From: Massilia sp. TS11 | GTDB lineage: Bacteria > Pseudomonadota > Gammaproteobacteria > Burkholderiales > Burkholderiaceae_D | Direction: 5' to 3' | DNA: 64,000 nt | Assembly: GCF_022012445.1 (NCBI RefSeq) | Contig: NZ_JAKLTS010000003.1 | Location: forward strand, 248,001-312,000 | The notes under the pieces: generated by a model | The model's input: the letters and a program-made list of their open reading frames with translations, nothing else | The model's database searches: none | Told to the model about the DNA's origin: nothing | Program-made: the position numbers and the translations under genes | In this document: positions 58,082 to 64,000 of the stretch, piece by piece | How positions within the stretch are numbered: position 1 is the first letter of the stretch | How the letters are laid out: each line of letters begins with the position of its first letter

Positions 58082-58468
58082 TTACCAGTTGGCGGCCGGG
58101 GTCTTGGTCCCGGCCTGGTCGATGCTGAGGGCGCCATCATTGGCCTGGCGCGAACCGCTGACCGGCGTGGCCGTGATGGTGAAAGTCGGCGGTGGCCCAT
58201 CGGACGTGGTGATCGACACCGTGTAGTTCTCGCCCAGCTTGGGCGGGGCTGTCACATGCAGGGTGGCCAGGGTGCTGGTGTAGGCGCGCGCGTCCATCAG
58301 ATACTGCTGCTCGGCCTGGGCCAGGTCGATCAGATAGGCCTGGGCGGCGCGGCGGTTGTTCTTGACCAGATACTGGTTGTAGGCGGGAATGGCAATCGCC
58401 GCCAGAATGCCGACAATGGCGACGGTGACGAGAATTTCGACCAGGGTAAAGCCAGCGCTGCGCCGCAT
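58082..58468 (-). CDS. pilE: PilE-like type IV (minor) pilin
   Basis: A 128-residue pilin with the class IVa start: Gly6 followed by FTLVEILVTVAIVGILAAIAIPAYNQYLVKNNRRAAQ. Glu5 is present. It is short and has a C-terminal region with no clear disulfide pair. In this operon context it is most like PilE, the connector of the minor-pilin complex. CTGGAG precedes the ATG. First gene of the pil operon. Confidence 0.85.
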   Translation of the reverse strand: MRRSAGFTLVEILVTVAIVGILAAIAIPAYNQYLVKNNRRAAQAYLIDLAQAEQQYLMDARAYTSTLATLHVTAPPKLGENYTVSITTSDGPPPTFTITATPVSGSRQANDGALSIDQAGTKTPAANW

Positions 58469-58523
58469 GTTTTTCTCCAGGAATGATATTTCTTGTAGGT
58501 AATAGCATTCTAGGAGGCCAGGC

Positions 58524-58529
58524 TGTCAA
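58524..58529 (-). promoter_or_regulatory. Candidate -35 box of the pil operon
   Basis: TTGACA on the minus strand, 56 bases upstream of pilE. The best -10 after it is GCTATT at 17 bases or TATTAC at 19 bases, neither perfect. A nearby TGGC...TGC pair was examined for sigma54 but the spacing is one base too long. Confidence 0.35.
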
Positions 58530-58572
58530 TTCCCTGAAGAAACCCTGACAGTTTGCTGACAGGCGCCCGGCA

Positions 58573-58602
58573 TTGAGGGCGGGCGAGGGCATGCGTTAAA
58601 AT
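58573..58602 (+). promoter_or_regulatory. Candidate sigma70 promoter of prfC
   Basis: TTGAGG at 58573-58578 and TAAAAT at 58597-58602, 18 bases apart, 28 bases before the prfC ATG. Divergent from the pil operon. Confidence 0.5.
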
Positions 58603-58629
58603 AGAGGGTTTTCACGTCCCAGCCCGACC

Positions 58630-60270
58630 ATGTCCACCGAAACCGAAGACCTGACCCCCGAACCGAGCGCCAAGCCGGCCGCCGTCATTGCGCGCGAAGT
58701 GGCGCGCCGCCGTACCTTCGGCATCATTTCTCACCCGGACGCCGGTAAGACCACGCTGACCGAGAAGCTGCTGCTGTTCTCGGGCGCGATCCAGATGGCC
58801 GGGACGGTGAAGGCGCGCAAGAGCGCACGCCACGCGACTTCGGACTGGATGGAGATCGAAAAGCAGCGCGGCATTTCCGTGGCCTCGTCGGTGATGCAGT
58901 TCGAGTTCCGCGAGCACGTGATCAACCTGCTCGACACCCCGGGCCACCAAGACTTTTCGGAAGACACCTACCGCGTGCTGACGGCCGTCGATTCGGCCCT
59001 GATGGTGATCGACGCGGCCAAGGGCGTGGAGGCGCAGACGATCAAGCTGCTCGACGTCTGCCGCATGCGCAATACCCCGATCGTCACCTTCATGAACAAG
59101 CTCGACCGCGAAACCCGCGATCCGCTCGAGCTGCTCGATGAAGTGGAGTCGGTGCTGAAGATCCAGTGCGCGCCGGTGACCTGGCCGATTGGCATGGGCA
59201 AGAACTTCCGCGGCGTGTACCACCTGCTGCGCGACGAAGTCATGCTGTTCACGCCGGGCGAAGAACGCGCCGACCAGGAATTCGAAGTCATCAAGGGTAT
59301 CGACAATCCGCGTCTGCAGGAAATGTTCCCGATGGAGATGGACCAGCTGCGCATGGAGGTCGAACTCGTGCATGGCGCCTCGCATCCCTTCGATCTCGAG
59401 GCCTTCCTGGCGGGCGTGCAGACGCCGGTTTTCTTTGGCTCCGCGATCAACAACTTCGGTGTGCGCGAGATTCTGTCGGCCCTGGTCGACTGGGCGCCGG
59501 CGCCGAAAGGGCGCGACGCCAGCGTGCGCGCGGTGGAGCCGACCGAGCCCAAGTTCAGCGGCTTCGTTTTCAAGATTCAAGCCAATATGGACCCGGCCCA
59601 CCGCGACCGCATCGCCTTCCTGCGCGTGTGCTCGGGCCGCTTCGAGCGCGGCATGAAGATCACGCACCTGCGCCTGGGGCGCGAGGTGAAGATTTCCTCG
59701 GTGGTCACCTTCATGGCCTCGAGCCGCGAGCAGGTCGAAGAAGCCTACGCGGGCGACATCATCGGCCTGCCCAATCACGGCAATATGCAGATCGGCGACA
59801 GCTTCTCCGAAGGCGAGATGCTGACCTTCACCGGCATTCCCTTCTTCGCGCCCGAGCTGTTCCGCGTGGTGCGCATCCGCAATCCGCTGAAGATCAAGCA
59901 GCTGCACAAAGGCCTGCAGCAACTGGGCGAGGAGGGGGCCGTGCAGGTCTTCAAGCCGCTGCTCGGTTCCGACCTGATTCTGGGCGCCGTCGGCGTGCTG
60001 CAGTTCGAAGTGGTGGCCAGCCGCCTGATGAACGAATACGGCGTCGACGCCGTGTTCGAAACGGCGAGCGTCAGCTGCACGCGCTGGGTGTCGAGCGAGG
60101 ACAAGAAATCGCTGGCCGATTTCGAAGCCAACCAGCCGCACAATCTGGCCCACGACGCCGCCGGCAACCTGGCCTACCTGGCGCCGAGCCAGGTCAACCT
60201 GCGCCTGACCGAAGAGCGCTGGCCGAAGCTGCAATTCCACGCCACGCGCGAGCACGCCGCCAAGCTCTGA
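58630..60270 (+). CDS. prfC: Peptide chain release factor 3
   Basis: A 546-residue translational GTPase, slightly longer than E. coli RF3 (529) through an N-terminal extension. G1 is [10 protein letters not shown] (34-43), G3 [11 protein letters not shown] and G4 FMNKLDRE. Domains II and III follow. RF3 removes RF1/RF2 from the ribosome after peptide release. The promoter and ATG are clear. A dispersed palindromic repeat lies right after its stop. Confidence 0.96.
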   Translation: MSTETEDLTPEPSAKPAAVIAREVARRRTFGIISHPDAGKTTLTEKLLLFSGAIQMAGTVKARKSARHATSDWMEIEKQRGISVASSVMQFEFREHVINLLDTPGHQDFSEDTYRVLTAVDSALMVIDAAKGVEAQTIKLLDVCRMRNTPIVTFMNKLDRETRDPLELLDEVESVLKIQCAPVTWPIGMGKNFRGVYHLLRDEVMLFTPGEERADQEFEVIKGIDNPRLQEMFPMEMDQLRMEVELVHGASHPFDLEAFLAGVQTPVFFGSAINNFGVREILSALVDWAPAPKGRDASVRAVEPTEPKFSGFVFKIQANMDPAHRDRIAFLRVCSGRFERGMKITHLRLGREVKISSVVTFMASSREQVEEAYAGDIIGLPNHGNMQIGDSFSEGEMLTFTGIPFFAPELFRVVRIRNPLKIKQLHKGLQQLGEEGAVQVFKPLLGSDLILGAVGVLQFEVVASRLMNEYGVDAVFETASVSCTRWVSSEDKKSLADFEANQPHNLAHDAAGNLAYLAPSQVNLRLTEERWPKLQFHATREHAAKL

Positions 60271-60277
60271 AGCAATT

Positions 60278-60333
60278 CGGGGTCTGACCCCATTTTTCCC
60301 CGCAGATAAATCGGGGTCAGACCCCATTTTTCT
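60278..60333. repeat. Dispersed GGGGTC palindromic repeat, copy 2
   Basis: Near-identical to 26459-26514: GGGGTCTGACCCC, the ATTTTTCCCCGCAGATAAAT spacer, and GGGGTCAGACCCC. It fills the 61-base gap between prfC and the convergent cupin gene, whose stop codon it touches. Could act as a bidirectional terminator. Confidence 0.8.
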
Positions 60334-60712
60334 AGGGGGCAGGACTGGCCAGGGGTTTGCCTTTGTCGACGATGTAGTTGCCGATCAGCTTGGCCATCTG
60401 GCTGCCCGGGTTGCGGGCCGCGTGGACTGTGCCGGCGGGGATGATGAAGGCTTCGCCGGCCTTGACGCGGCGCGGCGCTTCGCCGTCGATCAGGACCTCG
60501 ACTTCGCCTTCCAAGACATAACTGATCTCGTCGCCCGGGTGGGTGTGGCGTCCGGCCACGGCGCCGGGGTCGATCTCGACCCGCGCCACCATGGCCTCGC
60601 GCCCGGGGACGGATACATCATGGGTGAGGATGGCGGCGCGGCGCAGGCCGCTGGTCTGGGCCAGCGCGGCGGCGCTGCACAACAGGAGTACGAGGCTGAG
60701 CTTGCTTCGCAT
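60332..60712 (-). CDS. Cupin-domain protein, exported
   Basis: A 126-residue single-domain cupin with a Sec signal peptide (SLVLLLCSAAALAQT). The cupin motifs are GRHTHPGDEISYVLEGEVEVLIDG and AGEAFIIPAGTVHAARN, which supply His, Glu and His metal ligands. It should be periplasmic; the substrate is unknown. Encoded 12 bases after the small membrane protein gene in the same direction. Confidence 0.85.
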   Translation of the reverse strand: MRSKLSLVLLLCSAAALAQTSGLRRAAILTHDVSVPGREAMVARVEIDPGAVAGRHTHPGDEISYVLEGEVEVLIDGEAPRRVKAGEAFIIPAGTVHAARNPGSQMAKLIGNYIVDKGKPLASPAP

Positions 60713-60724
60713 GGCGGTCTCCGT

Positions 60725-61057
60725 TCAAGGGGATGGACGTCCGGTGTAGAGCGCGTCGATGATGCTCCCGACCCAGCACAATAGCAAGACGGGGCCGGCA
60801 AAGCTGAGTACGGCGGGCGGCGGCGGCTGGCTGTCGAGATAGGCCGCGATCGCGCCCAGTTCGGGCGCCAGCTTGCCGGCCAGGATCAGGTTGCTGATCT
60901 GCTCCGCCCGGCTGAGGACGTTGTCGGCCAGCGCCACCAGCGACACCAGACTCGGCAGCGAAAACGCGATCCCGCGCATCCAGTCGCGCAGATAGAACTG
61001 TCCGACACCGGGAAACACCAGTCCGCTCAGCAGAGCCGCCTTGCTCGCTCGATTCAT
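60725..61057 (-). CDS. Small membrane protein of unknown function
   Basis: A 110-residue protein I do not recognise with confidence. It starts NRASKAALLSGLVFPGVGQFYLRDWMRG, a Gly/Pro-Gln-Tyr pattern like that of TM2 or DUF5683-type small membrane proteins, with hydrophobic segments near 6-22, 31-47 and 85-102. It precedes the cupin gene (12 bases). AGTGAACG lies before the ATG. Confidence 0.7.
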   Translation of the reverse strand: MNRASKAALLSGLVFPGVGQFYLRDWMRGIAFSLPSLVSLVALADNVLSRAEQISNLILAGKLAPELGAIAAYLDSQPPPPAVLSFAGPVLLLCWVGSIIDALYTGRPSP

Positions 61058-61153
61058 CGTTCACTTCTTTCTCTTGATACCGCGCAAAAGTGCGCGCCAC
61101 GCACAGCGTAGATTAGGTCCCTGCACTTAGGCAACCTTTCCTTGGAGCATAAG

Positions 61154-61597
61154 ATGGGCAAATTCGCGTGGGGGCTGTGCCTGCTGTGTCTGGCGGGCCT
61201 GGTCCAGGCAGGGGAACCGAGCGCCAAGGATGCCATTGCGATGGCTGAGCGCGGCGCGCAATTCGTCAAGCAGCACGGCAAAGACGCGATGATCGAGAAG
61301 ATCAAGGCGCGCGATCCGGAATTCAATCAGGGCGCGCTGTACCTGGCCATGCGCGATCTGCAGGGCATCACCGTGGCCCACCCGACGGCGGCCTTCGTCG
61401 GCAAGAACCTGCTCGAGGTGCCGGACGCCGACGGCAAGCTGTTCCGCAAGGAGATGCTGGCCGTCGCCCGCGAGAAGGGCAAGGGCTGGGTCGATTACAA
61501 GTACAAGAATCCGGACTCGGGCAAGGTCGAGGCCAAGTCCACCTACGTGCTGCGGGTTGGCGACGTCGCCCTCGAAGCCGGCATCTACAAGCGCTGA
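61154..61597 (+). CDS. Periplasmic single-Cache domain protein
   Basis: A 147-residue exported protein with a signal peptide (MGKFAWGLCLLCLAGLVQAG) and an sCache_2-like domain: the segments RGAQFVKQHGKDAMIEKI, GALYLAMRDLQGITVAHP, VGKNLLEVPDADGKLF and WVDYKYKNPDSGKVEAKSTYV match that family. sCache domains normally sit in receptors; here it is a soluble protein. The ATG at 61154 follows TTGGAGCATAAG. The chemoreceptor gene starts 3 bases downstream. Confidence 0.85.
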   Translation: MGKFAWGLCLLCLAGLVQAGEPSAKDAIAMAERGAQFVKQHGKDAMIEKIKARDPEFNQGALYLAMRDLQGITVAHPTAAFVGKNLLEVPDADGKLFRKEMLAVAREKGKGWVDYKYKNPDSGKVEAKSTYVLRVGDVALEAGIYKR

Positions 61598-61600
61598 ACC

Positions 61601-63229
61601 ATGCTGGCCCGCCTGCGTATCGGTCCCAAACTGCTGCTGGCGCCCGGCGTGGTGCTGCTGCTTCTGCTGGTGCTGTCGGCCGCCGCGTATGTGGCCATGG
61701 TGCGCCAGAACGCCTCGCTCAACACCATCGTGCAGGAGCGCGCGGCGAATATCCGCATGGCCGCGGACCTGGAGATCACCAGTAACCGCGCCCACGCCGA
61801 CATCTATCAGCTGCTCACCCAGATCAACGCCTCGTTTGCGGCGGCGCGCATCGAGGCGCAGGTAAAGACCCTGCGCGCGCGCCACGCCCATATCAGCGAG
61901 CTGCTTGGCCAGCTCGATGCGACCACGCTACAGGATGCAGTCGAACATGCGTTGGTGGTGCAGTCGGGCGAGGGCTTCAAGGAGTATCTGAAGGCCGTCA
62001 ACGATGTGATCGAACTGGCCCAGGTCGACCAGTCGATGGGTACGAATGCGATGATCAAGGCCGAGAAGGCCTACGAGGGCATGGCCCAGCGCCTGCAGGC
62101 CCTGGCCGCGTCGGAGCGCGTGATGTCGGAACGGGCGGTGGAATCGGCGCGTGCCGACTTTGGCCGCGTGCGCACCTTCATGCCACTGCTGGTGCTGCTG
62201 TCGATTGCGCTGTCGCTGGGGATTTCGATGGCGGTGCGGCGCGCGCTGCTGCGCCAGGTGCGCGATATCGGCGAGGCGGCCGGTGAACTCGCCAAGGGTA
62301 ATCTGACGGTGCGCCCGCGCAGCTATGGCGAAGACGAAATCGCCCAGACGGCGCGCGCGCTCGACACCAGCATCCGCAATCTGAACCGCACGCTGCGCGG
62401 CATTCTGGCCTCGGCCCAGTCGATCGACACGGCCTCGCGCGAGATCGCGATGGGCAATGCCGACCTGGCCAACCGCACCGAGTCGCAGGCCAGCAGCTTG
62501 CAGCAGACGGCGGCCTCAATGGAGGAACTGACCGAGACGGTGAGCCAGACCGCCAACAACGCGCAGGCGGCCAACCAGCTGGCGATCAAGGCTTCGCATC
62601 ACGCGGAGCGCGGCGGGCAGGTGGTCGATCATCTGATGCTGACCATGGAGTCGATCCGCGGCAGCTCGCGGCGGGTGGTGGATATCGTCGGCGTCATCGA
62701 CGGTATCGCGAATCAGACCAATATCCTGGCCCTGAATGCGGCGGTGGAGGCGGCGCGCGCCGGCGAGCACGGGCGCGGTTTTGCAGTCGTGGCGAGCGAG
62801 GTGCGTACACTGGCGCAGCGCAGCGCGATGGCGGCCAAGGAGATCAAGGAGCTGATCGCGGCGGCGGTGGCGGAGATCGATGGCGGCAGCGCCTCGGCCG
62901 TACGGGCCGGCACCAGCATGGCCGACATCGTGCAGTCGGTGCAGCAGGTCGGTGACCTGATCGCGCAGATCTCGCAGGCCAGCGCGGAGCAGGCGCAGGG
63001 CATCACCGAGATCAATCAGGCGGTGGTGACGATGGACGGCATGACGCAGCAAAATTCGGCGCTGGTGGAAGAAGCGGCCGCCGCAGCCGAGAGCCTGCAT
63101 GACCAGGCCGTGAGCCTGTCGGAGGCGGTCAGCGCCTTCCAGCTGGAGGAGGGCGCGCCGGAGCGTGTGCCGCAGCGTGAGGGCGCGCCGCTGCGCCCGC
63201 ATCTGTGGCTGGCTTCGACGCGGCCGTGA
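61601..63229 (+). CDS. Methyl-accepting chemotaxis protein
   Basis: A 542-residue chemoreceptor. TM1 (about 12-33), a four-helix-bundle-type periplasmic domain to about 190, TM2 (about 190-212), HAMP (to about 265) and the MA domain (to about 520), with hairpin tip [41 protein letters not shown]. No CheR-binding pentapeptide is visible at the C-terminus. Encoded 3 bases after the Cache protein. Confidence 0.92.
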   Translation: MLARLRIGPKLLLAPGVVLLLLLVLSAAAYVAMVRQNASLNTIVQERAANIRMAADLEITSNRAHADIYQLLTQINASFAAARIEAQVKTLRARHAHISELLGQLDATTLQDAVEHALVVQSGEGFKEYLKAVNDVIELAQVDQSMGTNAMIKAEKAYEGMAQRLQALAASERVMSERAVESARADFGRVRTFMPLLVLLSIALSLGISMAVRRALLRQVRDIGEAAGELAKGNLTVRPRSYGEDEIAQTARALDTSIRNLNRTLRGILASAQSIDTASREIAMGNADLANRTESQASSLQQTAASMEELTETVSQTANNAQAANQLAIKASHHAERGGQVVDHLMLTMESIRGSSRRVVDIVGVIDGIANQTNILALNAAVEAARAGEHGRGFAVVASEVRTLAQRSAMAAKEIKELIAAAVAEIDGGSASAVRAGTSMADIVQSVQQVGDLIAQISQASAEQAQGITEINQAVVTMDGMTQQNSALVEEAAAAAESLHDQAVSLSEAVSAFQLEEGAPERVPQREGAPLRPHLWLASTRP

Positions 63230-63242
63230 GTGGTGCGCGCGC

Positions 63243-63582
63243 GGGTCTGAAGACCCGCCCTACAGGCGGTTGGACGTGCCGCCGATCTCTGCATGACGCG
63301 TAGGGCGGGTCTTCAGACCCGCGCACCAAAAGTTGGACGTGCCGCCGATCTCCGCATGAGGCGTAGGGCGGGTCTTCAGACCCGCGCACCAAAAGTTGGA
63401 CGTACCCCCGATCCCTGCACGGGGCGTAGGGCGGATCTTCAGAGCCGCGCACCAAAAGTTGAACCTGCCACCGATCCCCGCATGAGGCGTAGGGCGGGTC
63501 TTCAGACCCGCGCACCAAAAGTTGAACGTGCCACCGATCTCCGCATGACGCGTAGGGCGGGTCTTCAGACCCGCGCACCAAG
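63243..63582 (+). repeat. 63-bp tandem repeat with palindromic cores
   Basis: Four full units start at 63300, 63363, 63426 and 63489, and a partial one at 63552. Each unit starts GTAGGGCGGGTCTTCAGACC and contains the near-palindrome GCGGGTCT-TC-AGACCCGC. The core also occurs once inverted at 63243-63263. The third unit differs at the stem. A period of 63 keeps a minus-strand frame open. No other gene is seen in 63230-63634. Confidence 0.9.
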
Positions 63583-63587
63583 GACAC

Positions 63588-63618
63588 AAAAAAAGGCGGC
63601 CCGCAGGCCGCCTTTTTC
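63588..63618 (-). terminator. Intrinsic terminator of gcvP
   Basis: AAGGCGGCC (63593-63601) pairs with GGCCGCCTT (63606-63614), followed on the minus strand by a T-rich run. It lies 20 bases after the gcvP stop, and is symmetrical enough to work in both directions. Confidence 0.85.
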
Positions 63619-63634
63619 ACACCTCACGCATGGC

Positions 63635-64000
63635 TTACTCGTAATCGCTGATCGGCGCGCAGCCGCAGAACAGGTTACGGTCGCCGTAGACGTTGTCGGC
63701 GCGGCCGACCGGCGGCCAGTACTTCTGCTTGCGCAGCGAAGGCACCGGATAGGCCGCTTCTTCACGCGAGTACTTGTGGGCCCAGGTATCGGCCGTCAGC
63801 ACCTCGGCGGTGTGCGGCGCGCCCTTGAGCGGGTTGTCCATCTTATCGAATTCGCCGCGTTCGACCTTGGCGATTTCGGCGCGGATGGTGATCATCGCGT
63901 CGATGAAGCGATCCAGCTCGGCCTTCGATTCCGACTCGGTCGGCTCGATCATCAGCGTACCCGGCACCGGGAAGCTCATGGTCGGTGCGTGGAAGCCGAA
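63635..64000 (-). CDS. gcvP: Glycine dehydrogenase (P protein), C-terminal part
   Basis: The last 121 residues of glycine decarboxylase; the rest lies beyond the window edge. It reads [36 protein letters not shown], then [29 protein letters not shown], and ends [22 protein letters not shown], all characteristic of GcvP. With GcvH and GcvT it breaks down glycine to CO2, ammonia and a methylene-folate. Confidence 0.95.
   Translation of the reverse strand, partial: FGFHAPTMSFPVPGTLMIEPTESESKAELDRFIDAMITIRAEIAKVERGEFDKMDNPLKGAPHTAEVLTADTWAHKYSREEAAYPVPSLRKQKYWPPVGRADNVYGDRNLFCGCAPISDYE

Noticed and set aside
58500..58530. Sigma54 promoter of pilE
   Set aside because: TGGC and TGC elements exist on the minus strand but the GG to GC distance is 11 instead of 10 bases.
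63243..63582. CRISPR array
   Set aside because: The whole 63-base period is conserved, so no unique spacers exist. No cas genes are nearby.
63129..63620. A 163-codon minus-strand frame repeating the peptide RGSEDPPYASCGDR
   Set aside because: It is the 63-bp repeat read in frame. The period is a multiple of three, there is no ribosome-binding site or homology, and part lies inside the chemoreceptor gene.

Overview
The window looks like chromosome from a GC-rich, polar-flagellate or gliding-type betaproteobacterium, most probably the family Oxalobacteraceae (Massilia, Duganella or Janthinobacterium relatives). This rests on the thrS-infC-rpmI-rplT-pheS-pheT-ihfA-merR order, the RecBCD type, the minor-pilin cluster, ketone-body and PHB genes, many two-component systems, and the protein sequences themselves. 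The genus is inferred, not proven. No phage, insertion sequence, CRISPR array or rRNA operon was seen.

Layout. 1-5139: the end of a LysE-type exporter, a leftward set (M1 aminopeptidase, an orphan GspF/PilC-like membrane protein, a YceI lipoprotein) and a glutathione S-transferase. 5206-17037: a large hybrid histidine kinase that runs directly into recC-recB-recD, all with overlapping stop and start codons. 17039-24919: a PBP7-type endopeptidase, an acetyltransferase, a Tat-exported DUF882 peptidase-like protein, an amino-acid ABC pair without an ATPase, a BLUF blue-light sensor, ETF-ubiquinone oxidoreductase, an SDR and a PAS-LuxR regulator. 25011-31484: a carbon block with scoA-scoB, dctA, an amidohydrolase, 3-hydroxybutyrate dehydrogenase, an alpha/beta hydrolase and RidA. 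31491-35613: relA, a cation-diffusion-facilitator exporter and a DMT permease.

35635-43613 is the translation block: a strong sigma70 promoter, tRNA-Val(GAC), a 14-codon threonine-rich leader peptide, an intrinsic terminator, then thrS, infC (AUA start), rpmI, rplT, pheS, pheT, ihfA and a MerR regulator. The leader is the most interesting item. Three consecutive Thr codons precede an antiterminator segment that includes the leader stop codon, and that segment can pair with the left arm of the terminator. This is the layout of ribosome-mediated attenuation of a threonyl-tRNA synthetase operon.

43640-50715 is signalling: a NarL-type regulator and kinase, a Crp/Fnr protein, a chemoreceptor, and a TctD/TctE-like pair. 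50719-58468 is a leftward minor-pilin operon (pilE-fimT-pilV-pilW-pilX-pilY1). Its PilY1 carries a long Thr/Ser/Cys repeat insert that splits the N-terminal vWA-like region. 58630-64000 holds prfC, a cupin, a small membrane protein, a periplasmic Cache protein with a chemoreceptor, a 63-bp tandem palindromic repeat, and the end of gcvP.

Two nearly identical GGGGTC-type palindromic repeats lie at 26459-26514 and 60278-60333.
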